Assembly (NCBI GenBank): GCA_937915725.1
Contig: CALGGV010000298.1
Location: 1 to 20,411, forward strand
Length of the DNA stretch: 20,411 bases
Direction: 5' to 3'
Origin: an uncultured Selenomonadales bacterium
Lineage (GTDB): Bacteria; Bacillota; Negativicutes; Selenomonadales; Selenomonadaceae
Below the pieces are notes generated by a model. That model ran no database searches. It saw only the letters and a list, made by a program, of their open reading frames with translations, and was not told the origin of the DNA. Below, piece after piece: positions 15,201 through 20,411 of this stretch (within the stretch, counting starts at the first letter, position 1; every line of letters begins with the position of its first letter). The position numbers were made by a program, and so were the translations under genes.

Positions 15201-16686
15201 TTATATTTCCGGCGGCAGTTATAAAGATAATATTTTGGGAGACGCGGGCAACGATACTATTTACGGCGGCGCGGGTAATAATACTTTGACGGGTGGCGCA
15301 GGAAAAGATGTTTTTATTTACGGCGGCGGCAATGATTTAATCACAGATTTTAATATTGCTGAAGATAAAATTTCTTTAAAGAGCGGTACAATTTCTGCCG
15401 CAACTTTGAGAAGTTCAGACCTTGTCTTAAAAATTGGCAGCGGCTCCTTAACTGTCAAAAACGGCAAGAACAAAGAAATTACTATTGGTAAAAATATTTA
15501 CTACAATAATTTTATTTACGATTTAAAGAAAACTTCAGCCACGCTCGGCGCAGATTTTAGCGGAAGTTTAAATTCTTCAGATTATTCTTCAAGTGTAAAA
15601 AATATTGACGCCTCCAACGCCACAGAAAATCTTACAATTTCCGGCAACAAACAATCTAATACCATTTACGGCGGCGCGGGCAATGATTCAATTTTGGGCA
15701 ACGCGGGCAATGACAGTTTGAACGGCGGCAAAGGCAATGATACTTTGTACGGCGGCGCAGGCAATGATACTCTGACGGGCGGAGACGGCGCAGATATTTT
15801 TGTTTACAGCGGCGGCAGTGATGTTATAACCGATTTTGTAAATTTAACTGATAGAATTTCGCTTGCAAGCGGCGCGGTAAATTCTGTTACTCTGAAAAAT
15901 TCTGATATGGTTTTCAAAATCGGCAAGGGAACTTTGACATTTAAGAACGCTAAAGACAAAGATATTACCATTGGCGATAAAACTTACAACAATAATTTAA
16001 CTTACAATTTAAATAAAACTTCATTGATATTTGGAGCAACTTTCAAAGGTACGCTTAATGCAAGCGATTATTCAGCACTTGTTGAGGAAATTGACGCCTC
16101 TGCAACTACAAAAGGCGTTGTGATTTTTGGCAACGCTAAAGACAACACAATTACCGGCGGCAACGGCGCAGATAAAATCGACGGCGGCTCCGGCGCAGAT
16201 GAAATTTTTGGCGGTAAAGGCAATGACAGTTTGAACGGCGGCGCGGGCAATGATACTTTGTATGGCGGCGCAGGAAACGATACTTTTAACGGCGGCGACG
16301 GAATTGATACTTTTGTTTATTCGGCGGGTAAAGACGTTATCAAAGATTATACAGCAGGGCAGGATAAAATTATTGTCGAGGGCGAAATTGGAAAAGTTAC
16401 CTACAAAAACGGCGACGTTATTTTTAAAATTGGCAACGGAACTTTGACAGTTAAAGACGGCGAAGGCAAAAATATTTCAGTTATTGATTCAAGCGGCAAA
16501 ACTCAAACTTACTCACAAACTTTTGATTTATTTGAAGATAACAATTTTATTTCAGAGGACGTGCAACTTTCTTCAATCACTGAACAAAATTTTTGTGTTA
16601 CTCAAATTCAAAATTCAGATTATTTCAGTTTGGCGCAAGATTCAACGCTTTTAACTTTCGCCAAAGAAAATTTATATTTTAAATAA
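12208..16686 (+). CDS. Large modular RTX-type calcium-binding repeat protein
   Basis: This 1492-aa protein has at least 35 glycine/aspartate nonapeptides of the type GGxGNDxIx. In RTX proteins these bind Ca2+ and fold into parallel beta-rolls outside the cell. There is no signal peptide: the repeats begin at residue 5. I see eight modules, ending near residues 149, 405, 575, 765, 925, 1095, 1257 and 1430. Each is an RTX array followed by a non-repeat beta cap with D-x-I, SG, a DV or DL strand, then G-x-ITV and K-x-I-x-I. Modules 1-4 alternate one nonapeptide with NSGxNVTI-type spacers of 18-25 residues. Modules 5-8 have runs of up to six nonapeptides plus a recurring spacer such as LNSSDYSSSVKNIDASN. 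A 60-residue tail without repeats, with the only cysteine (Cys1463), could be a C-terminal type I secretion signal. No enzyme domain and no HlyB/HlyD/TolC genes are visible. Surface adhesin or matrix protein is a guess. Confidence 0.85.
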   Translation: MSTIYGTSANDSIYNSISGSVIFADSGDDTITNTASNVSINGGEGNDKIYVAYANAEKNTVQGGAGDDSITLHSYGTGKHLIKYAKGDGNDAVYNYRDDDTILISGAQYKTSAINSEVIISIINSGNITLFGAVGKTLNILGEPVSQNTDSSISYQGTSGADYFENSGNFVTINGAAGNDTLINYGGNPSILTQSYGQNVSIDGGTGDDLITNSGANATIYGGAGHDSITNLSYGENSTIYGDAGNDFIQNNAKAEIYGGAGNDSISNTKLGENASIYGEGGNDSIVTSSAKNVYIDGGYGDDYIYAAGNVKGVTLAGGTGNDSLLGHTGNTYGITFFYNYGDGKDTIYYYHSTDTIKFGDDVTYKKEISGSNVIITTDDKGSITIYNAADKTINISGGTEGPYNVNINNKTKNTLVNGSAEDDYISNLAMNVTIDAKEGNDTISNSAQKVSIETGNGNDIISLSGNYGEITVKGGKDADEIYNISASHSGRIYQYIIGDGNDTIFNANSNDTLQFLSGYFTMQQKDGDFLVYPHVASVSSVEFNETYEHITFKNLHYVNVVSPNKIYIAPNPTTLNDTIRNDFDNETIDALAGNDFIYNSGNSVTINGNTGKDTIAGYGEYLSVNGGAGNDSLNLNEVLYSKIYGGEGNDTIKGRYIFSTIDGGAGDDSISNTGYSVTITGGKGNDTIHSKGKTDGSQYNYSNGDGKDIIYGFNKNDTLNLTSGTISKSSINGDDVILTIGTGNITLVGMKDDSFYLKQGSQGAKSTIFGGSKTPQGISITGDTLTASTAFLGGEISLSDYPSVKTANASALFQNISITGNENSNSIIGGRGDDTLNGGKGTNSLAGGKGEDIFIYSGTKTYITDYSAADDSIKISGNYTIQGSSLSGNDVSLNFKKGESIIVKNGKNKEITIIDSKEKETSQIYGRYTYNSSWTGITLNSDFYGSYLDSGEYDTKVKIINAVQVDDESEIYGNDNANTITGSNQNNSTIHGGAGNDYISGGSYKDNILGDAGNDTIYGGAGNNTLTGGAGKDVFIYGGGNDLITDFNIAEDKISLKSGTISAATLRSSDLVLKIGSGSLTVKNGKNKEITIGKNIYYNNFIYDLKKTSATLGADFSGSLNSSDYSSSVKNIDASNATENLTISGNKQSNTIYGGAGNDSILGNAGNDSLNGGKGNDTLYGGAGNDTLTGGDGADIFVYSGGSDVITDFVNLTDRISLASGAVNSVTLKNSDMVFKIGKGTLTFKNAKDKDITIGDKTYNNNLTYNLNKTSLIFGATFKGTLNASDYSALVEEIDASATTKGVVIFGNAKDNTITGGNGADKIDGGSGADEIFGGKGNDSLNGGAGNDTLYGGAGNDTFNGGDGIDTFVYSAGKDVIKDYTAGQDKIIVEGEIGKVTYKNGDVIFKIGNGTLTVKDGEGKNISVIDSSGKTQTYSQTFDLFEDNNFISEDVQLSSITEQNFCVTQIQNSDYFSLAQDSTLLTFAKENLYFK
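15670..15807 (+). repeat. RTX nonapeptide run, module 7
   Basis: Codons 1155-1200 encode five consecutive nonapeptides: GGAGNDSIL, GNAGNDSLN, GGKGNDTLY, GGAGNDTLT and GGDGADIFV. The 18-mer ggcggcgcgggcaatgat at the start of this run occurs exactly at 12982, 15184, 15670 and 16237, showing recent duplication or gene conversion between modules. Confidence 0.9.
16156..16317 (+). repeat. RTX nonapeptide run, module 8
   Basis: Codons 1317-1370 encode six consecutive nonapeptides: GGNGADKID, GGSGADEIF, GGKGNDSLN, GGAGNDTLY, GGAGNDTFN and GGDGIDTFV. This is the longest unbroken RTX run in the protein and is expected to form its most regular beta-roll. Confidence 0.9.
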
Positions 16687-16704
16687 AAAAATTTTAACGC
16701 CCCC

Positions 16705-16788
16705 ATGCCGTCTTAGTTTTTGCCTGTAAAGTTAATCAAAAATTTTATTTTTTAACAAGTCGGCATTTCTTTCTTTAGAAGAAAGAAA
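16705..16788 (+). terminator. Possible terminator structure after the RTX gene
   Basis: ATGCCGTCTT (16705-16714) pairs with AAGTCGGCAT (16757-16766) at 9 of 10 positions across a 42-nt loop, followed by a T-rich stretch. This overlaps a perfect 10-bp hairpin, TTTCTTTCTT - TAG - AAGAAAGAAA (16766-16788). The two may be alternatives. Neither is a standard terminator with a GC-rich stem and a uniform T-tract. Confidence 0.4.
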
Positions 16789-16790
16789 CA

Positions 16791-16976
16791 GCAAATGCTC
16801 TTACTCATCGCATTTGCAAGCAAAGAAAGAATCGCCGCCCTGCGCGGTTTTGCGTAGCAAAAGCGTGCTCTCTTAGCGGTTTTTCGCGTTTAAGGTTTTA
16901 CAATTTAAAGTATACAGCCGCGTTTACCACTTTGCAGAAATTCAAAGGTTGCCGGTAAAAACAAAATCGGGCGGCT
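16791..16976 (+). repeat. Structured intergenic repeat, copy B
   Basis: Stem GCAAATGC (16791-16798) and GCATTTGC (16810-16817) enclose the 11-nt loop TCTTACTCATC. About 63 nt follow that copy A lacks, containing CCGC/GCGG and TTTTGC/GCAAAA hairpins. Then come TTTTCGCGTT, TAAAGTATA and AGCCGC (16916-16921), and GCGGCT (16971-16976) with T-rich sequence after it. Over a 46-nt ungapped stretch ending at the second stem, 34 positions match copy A at 2818-2863. The final stem plus T-run may also terminate the RTX transcript. Confidence 0.7.
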
Positions 16977-17028
16977 TTTTCAATTTTTTTCCAAAAAATT
17001 TTAAATTTATCGACAATCCCCAGCCTTT

Positions 17029-17045
17029 AAGCAGAGCTTTTTTTT
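17029..17045 (+). terminator. Weak hairpin plus T-run upstream of ilvB
   Basis: AAGC - AGA - GCTT is followed by a T-run. The stem is only 4 bp. It could stop read-through into ilvB or be chance in AT-rich DNA. Confidence 0.25.
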
Positions 17046-17092
17046 ATCTGGCAAATGTAGTATTATTATGAAAAAATTTTGGAAGTGATAAA

Positions 17093-18775
17093 ATGAAAAT
17101 GACAGGCGCGCAAGCGGTTTTAGAATGTTTGAGAGAACAAGGCGTCGATACGATTTTTGGTTATCCCGGCGGAGTTTTATTGCCGCTGTACGATGCGCTT
17201 TATGACGAAAAAGAAATACAAAATATTTTGGTAGTTCACGAACAAAACGCAGCACACGCGGCTGACGGTTACGCACGCGCAACGGGAAAAGTTGGAGTTT
17301 GTATGGCAACTTCCGGTCCCGGCGCAACAAATTTAGTTACCGGAATTGCTACAGCTTTTATGGATTCAGTTCCAATAGTTGCAATTACCGCGCAAGTTGA
17401 TACAAAACTTTTGGGCAGGGATTCTTTTCAAGAAATTGATATTCTAGATATTACAATGCCAATTACAAAACATAATTTCAAAATCAAAGATGCCCGCAAA
17501 TTAATTGAAACAATCCGGCAAGCGTTTGAAATTGCAAGGAGCGGGCGGCGCGGTCCTGTTTTAATTGATATTCCGCGTGATATTTTTTTTGCTGAAGTTG
17601 ACTACAAATTTAAATCAGTCGAAGAAAAAGTTTTTGGAAAACCCGACGCAGATTTTGTAATTTGTGCGGCGGAGGCGGCTGAAGAAATTTCAAAGGCTGA
17701 ACGCCCCGCGGCGATTGTTGGCGGCGGCGCAATTTCTGCAGGCGCGTCTAAAGAAATTATTCAGTTTATCGAAAAATATAATTTGCCCGTCGTAAATACT
17801 TTAATGGGAATTGGCGCAGTTCCGCGCAGGCATCCTCAAAATTTGGGCTTTGCCGGTATGCACGGAAAAAAAGCCGCTAATAATACCATTGCCGCGGCAG
17901 ATTTAGTTATTGCCATTGGAAGTCGTTTTGGCGACAGGCAGACAGGCAATGTCAACAAGTACACGCAGTCTAAAAAATTTATTCACATTGACATTGACCC
18001 CGCCGAAATTGATAAAAATATTGAAGGCAGTTTGGGACTTGCCGGCGATATGAAAGTTATTTTAAATTTGTTAATGCGCCATGATTTTAATAATTCTCGC
18101 GCAGATTGGTGGCAACAAATTAATTCGTGGCAGGAAGAATTTGACTATGATTATCAAGTTGAAAGATTGACTGTACCGTGGGCAATGAATCAAATTGCAA
18201 AAAAAACCGCCGGCAAAAATTACGCCTATGCAACGGACGTTGGACAACACCAAATGTGGGCGGCGTTACATTTGAGAATTGAAGAGCCGCGCACGTGGTT
18301 TACAAGTGGCGGCTTAGGTACAATGGGATTTGGTTTACCCGCCGCAATGGGCGCGCAAATTGCATTCGGCAAAAATCGCCGCGTTATCTGCGTTAGTGGC
18401 GACGGCGGAATTAAAATGACGGGCAACGAATATTACACAATCGCCCGCTTGAAACTTCCAATTATTTCTCTGATTGTCAACAATACAAGTTTAGGAATGA
18501 TTAGACAGTTGCAAAAAGTTTTGTACAAAGAAAGATACATTGCCTGTGAATTAGATTATCCAATGGATTATGTGGCGTACGCACAAAGTTTTGGGATTAA
18601 GGCTGAAAGTGTTTCAACGCAGGAAGAATTTGCACACGCCCTTTCAAAGGCTCTTGACGATACAGAAAATCCCCGCGTTATAGTTTTGAACGTTTGGCGG
18701 AGTTTTGTGGAGCCAATGATTAAAGGCAACGCCGGTATTAATGAATTTGTCGAGGGCTTAGGCTATAGCAAGTGA
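17093..18775 (+). CDS. ilvB: Acetolactate synthase, large (catalytic) subunit
   Basis: This ThDP enzyme condenses two pyruvates, or pyruvate with 2-oxobutyrate, in the first common step of valine, leucine and isoleucine synthesis. The 560-aa product has the usual full length. The catalytic Glu50 lies in VVHEQNAAHAADGYARATG. ATSGPGATNLVTGIATA follows near 72-88, and LGRDSFQEIDI near 107-117. The central domain carries GGGAISAG and IGSRFGDRQTG. The ThDP/Mg2+ motif runs from GDGG (436-439) to NN (463-464), 24 residues apart as usual, then TSLGMIRQ. GGAAG-type Shine-Dalgarno GGAAGTG lies 5 nt before the ATG. The C-terminus VEPMIKGNAGINEFVE departs from the common PMVPPG-type ending. No small-subunit gene (ilvN) follows. 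A catabolic AlsS-type enzyme is less likely given the neighbouring dapL. Confidence 0.93.
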   Translation: MKMTGAQAVLECLREQGVDTIFGYPGGVLLPLYDALYDEKEIQNILVVHEQNAAHAADGYARATGKVGVCMATSGPGATNLVTGIATAFMDSVPIVAITAQVDTKLLGRDSFQEIDILDITMPITKHNFKIKDARKLIETIRQAFEIARSGRRGPVLIDIPRDIFFAEVDYKFKSVEEKVFGKPDADFVICAAEAAEEISKAERPAAIVGGGAISAGASKEIIQFIEKYNLPVVNTLMGIGAVPRRHPQNLGFAGMHGKKAANNTIAAADLVIAIGSRFGDRQTGNVNKYTQSKKFIHIDIDPAEIDKNIEGSLGLAGDMKVILNLLMRHDFNNSRADWWQQINSWQEEFDYDYQVERLTVPWAMNQIAKKTAGKNYAYATDVGQHQMWAALHLRIEEPRTWFTSGGLGTMGFGLPAAMGAQIAFGKNRRVICVSGDGGIKMTGNEYYTIARLKLPIISLIVNNTSLGMIRQLQKVLYKERYIACELDYPMDYVAYAQSFGIKAESVSTQEEFAHALSKALDDTENPRVIVLNVWRSFVEPMIKGNAGINEFVEGLGYSK

Positions 18776-18784
18776 GGTATTTTT

Positions 18785-19627
18785 ATGAATTACAGCAAAA
18801 TTAAAATTCAAGAAATAAATATTTTCTACCGTGAAGACGGCGATAAAAACAAGCCGTATTTTGTACTTTTTCACGGTTTCCCGTCGTCAAGTCATATGTT
18901 TAGGGATTTAATCCCGTTGCTCAAAAATAATTTTCACGTTATAGCGATGGATTATCCGGGATTTGGACAATCTGATATTCCGGTGCGTGAAAAATTTAAT
19001 TACACTTTTGATAACATTGCTGAAGTTGTTGACGAATTTTTAAAAATTTTGGGCGTCGAAAAATTTTATATGTACGTCTTTGATTACGGCGCGCCTATTG
19101 GTTTTAGAATTGCTCTAAAAAATCCGGAAAAAATTTTAGGTATCGTCAGCCAAAACGGCAACATTTATGAAGAAGGGCTCGGTAAAAAATGGGCGGCGCG
19201 TGCCGAATATTGGAAAAATCCTACAGCTGAACTGCGCGAAAAATATAAATCAGCATTTGCGCCGGAAACAATTATTGGGCAATACACTTTTGGAACGCCG
19301 GAAAATTCTGTTGCGCCGGACGGCTACACGCTGGATATTTTTTATACTCAACGTGAAAATTACGCTGAAATTCAATCTGATTTAATTTTTGACTATCAAA
19401 ATAACGTGAAACTTTATCCTAAGTTTCAAAAGTATCTGCGCGAATATCAACCAAAACTTTTGGCGGTATGGGGCAAAAATGATCCTTCCTTCATTTATCA
19501 GGGAGCGGAGGCGTTCAAAAAAGATTTACCAAATGCTGAAATACATTTTGTAGACAGCGGGCATTTTGCGCTTGAAAGTCATTGTGAAGAAATTGCCGCG
19601 TTAATTAATAAAAATTTTGGAGATTGA
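18785..19627 (+). CDS. Alpha/beta hydrolase with an aspartate nucleophile (dehalogenase / epoxide hydrolase-like)
   Basis: The 280-aa protein is a complete alpha/beta hydrolase. HGFPSSSHMFRDL (from residue 30) forms the oxyanion region and MDYPGFGQSD is near 55-64. The nucleophile elbow is VFDYGAPIGFR with Asp100 where most esterases have Ser. A second acid sits in WGKNDPSF (Asp233) and the base in VDSGHFALESH (His260). An Asp nucleophile is typical of haloalkane dehalogenases and soluble epoxide hydrolases. Tyr101 replaces the Trp that follows the nucleophile in the haloalkane dehalogenase DhlA, so dehalogenase activity is uncertain. The substrate is unknown. GAGG overlapping the ilvB stop region provides the ribosome-binding site, and only 9 nt separate it from ilvB and 3 nt from dapL, so it is part of the same operon. 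Confidence 0.82.
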   Translation: MNYSKIKIQEINIFYREDGDKNKPYFVLFHGFPSSSHMFRDLIPLLKNNFHVIAMDYPGFGQSDIPVREKFNYTFDNIAEVVDEFLKILGVEKFYMYVFDYGAPIGFRIALKNPEKILGIVSQNGNIYEEGLGKKWAARAEYWKNPTAELREKYKSAFAPETIIGQYTFGTPENSVAPDGYTLDIFYTQRENYAEIQSDLIFDYQNNVKLYPKFQKYLREYQPKLLAVWGKNDPSFIYQGAEAFKKDLPNAEIHFVDSGHFALESHCEEIAALINKNFGD

Positions 19628-19630
19628 AAT

Positions 19631-20411
19631 ATGGCTAAGATTAACGAAAATTATTTAAAGTTGCCGCAAAATTATTTGTTTACCGAAATTGCAAAGCGCG
19701 TTCAAAAATTTCAAACCGAAAATCCTAACTCAAAAATAATTCGGCTCGGAATTGGTGACGTTACTCAACCATTGCCGAAAGTTTGTATAGACGCAATGAC
19801 GGCGGCAGTTGCAGAAATGGGCAATGCTGAAACTTTTCGTGGCTATGGTCCGGAGCAAGGCTATTTATTCCTGCGCGAAAAAATTGCTGAATGGAATTAC
19901 CAAAAACGCGGCTTGAATGTCAACGCGGACGAAATTTTTATAAGTGATGGCTCCAAATGTGACTGCGGAAATATTCAAGAAATTTTCAGTTTGGACAGCA
20001 AATTTGCAGTGGCAGATCCTGTTTACCCTGTTTACCTTGATACAAATGTTATGGCGGGACGTACCGGAAATTTAAATTCGGACGGCAGATTTAACGGCGT
20101 GGTTTATCTGCCTTGCACTGCCGAAAATAATTTTAATCCTGCGCCGCCCGCTGAAAAAGTTGACTTAATTTATCTTTGCTCGCCGAATAATCCTACCGGT
20201 ACAACTTTGAATAAAGCCGCGCTTGCAAATTGGATTGAATACGCCAAAAAAAATGACGCCGTGATTTTGTACGACGCCGCCTACGCCGCATATATTACAG
20301 AAAAAAATATCCCGCGTTCGATTTACGAAATTGACGGGGCGCGGGAAGTTGCTATAGAATTTCGCTCTTTTTCAAAAACGGCGGGATTTACCGGCACTCG
20401 TTGCGGCTATG
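19631..20411 (+). CDS. dapL: LL-diaminopimelate aminotransferase, 5' part (runs off right edge)
   Basis: DapL converts tetrahydrodipicolinate directly to LL-diaminopimelate using glutamate, a one-step branch of lysine and peptidoglycan precursor synthesis. About 260 codons, some 63% of the family's roughly 410, are visible. The signature segments are present: NYLFTEIAKRVQ near 14; IRLGIGDVTQPLP near 37-50; FRGYGPEQGYLFLREKIA near 73-90; DGSKCDCGNIQEIF near 108-121; ADPVYPVYLDTNVMAGR near 130; LCSPNNPTGTTLN near 180; YDAAYAAYI near 208; and the PLP site SFSKTAGFTGTRCGY, with the Schiff-base lysine at about residue 249. The ATG at 19631 follows the hydrolase stop by 3 nt, with GGAG 8 nt upstream inside the hydrolase's last codons. 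It belongs to the fold-type I aminotransferases, and the motif set is specific to DapL. Confidence 0.95.
   Translation, partial: MAKINENYLKLPQNYLFTEIAKRVQKFQTENPNSKIIRLGIGDVTQPLPKVCIDAMTAAVAEMGNAETFRGYGPEQGYLFLREKIAEWNYQKRGLNVNADEIFISDGSKCDCGNIQEIFSLDSKFAVADPVYPVYLDTNVMAGRTGNLNSDGRFNGVVYLPCTAENNFNPAPPAEKVDLIYLCSPNNPTGTTLNKAALANWIEYAKKNDAVILYDAAYAAYITEKNIPRSIYEIDGAREVAIEFRSFSKTAGFTGTRCGY

Larger units (their letters stand above)
16687..17092 (+). other. Non-coding, hairpin-rich intergenic region between the RTX gene and ilvB
   Basis: No convincing gene is present in these 406 bases. In order it holds a long-range stem (16705-16766), a 10-bp hairpin (16766-16788), repeat copy B (16791-16976) with an internal TTTTGC-GTA-GCAAAA hairpin (16848-16862), and a short hairpin with a T-run (17029-17045). 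A -10-like TATTAT stands at 17061 before ilvB, without a recognisable -35. Confidence 0.7.

Noticed and set aside
12208..16686. RTX gene as a toxin (haemolysin-like) or protease
   Set aside because: There is no pore-forming domain, no HExxH metalloprotease motif and no activating acyltransferase gene beside it.
16687..17092. tRNA or small RNA gene of a known family
   Set aside because: No cloverleaf, CCA end, T-loop motif or recognisable 6S, SRP or tmRNA signature was found; only unclassified hairpins.
17007..17330. 107-codon open frame on the minus strand over the ilvB start
   Set aside because: It is antisense to the ilvB 5' region, basic and low in motif content, and is best read as a shadow.

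Overview
The window looks like part of the chromosome of an AT-rich, low-GC bacterium of the Firmicutes. I lean towards the Negativicutes (Selenomonas-like, two membranes). The grounds are csaB beside a DUF5693 membrane protein and an LmeA-like DUF2993 protein, the secA-prfB neighbourhood, dapL, strong GGAGG ribosome-binding sites, and an RTX-type calcium-binding protein without a signal peptide. The lineage is inferred from gene content; no rRNA or other phylogenetic marker was compared.

Minus strand, positions 11986 down to 1: one long run of genes transcribed leftward. The order is secA, thiM, thiE, thiD, prfB, a DUF2993 (LmeA-like) protein, a DUF5693 membrane protein, csaB, and the 5' part of ileS, which runs off the left edge. 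secA has a good promoter at 12014-12041. ileS has its own promoter just after the csaB terminator. prfB carries the classical programmed +1 frameshift at an early in-frame UGA. The thiamine salvage genes thiM-thiE-thiD are tightly packed and sit between secA and prfB, which are neighbours in many Firmicutes. A short tandem-repeat array lies at each edge of this thi block: a heptamer array at the secA end and an octamer-based inverted repeat at the prfB end.

Plus strand, positions 12111 to 20411: a divergent promoter drives a 1492-residue, eight-module RTX-like protein. A 406-bp non-coding stretch full of hairpins follows. Then comes an apparent operon of ilvB (acetolactate synthase large subunit), an Asp-nucleophile alpha/beta hydrolase, and the 5' part of dapL (LL-diaminopimelate aminotransferase), which runs off the right edge.

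Functionally the window joins housekeeping (IleRS, RF2, SecA), cofactor salvage (ThiM/E/D), envelope polymer modification (CsaB, DUF5693, DUF2993), amino-acid and peptidoglycan precursor synthesis (IlvB, DapL) and a large, probably exported Ca2+-binding repeat protein. The least explained items are: a two-copy structured intergenic repeat (2789-2912 and 16791-16976) with a conserved loop and compensating stems; the two repeat arrays bracketing the thi block; the modular RTX protein with no export system nearby; and the alpha/beta hydrolase in place of an ilvN gene after ilvB.
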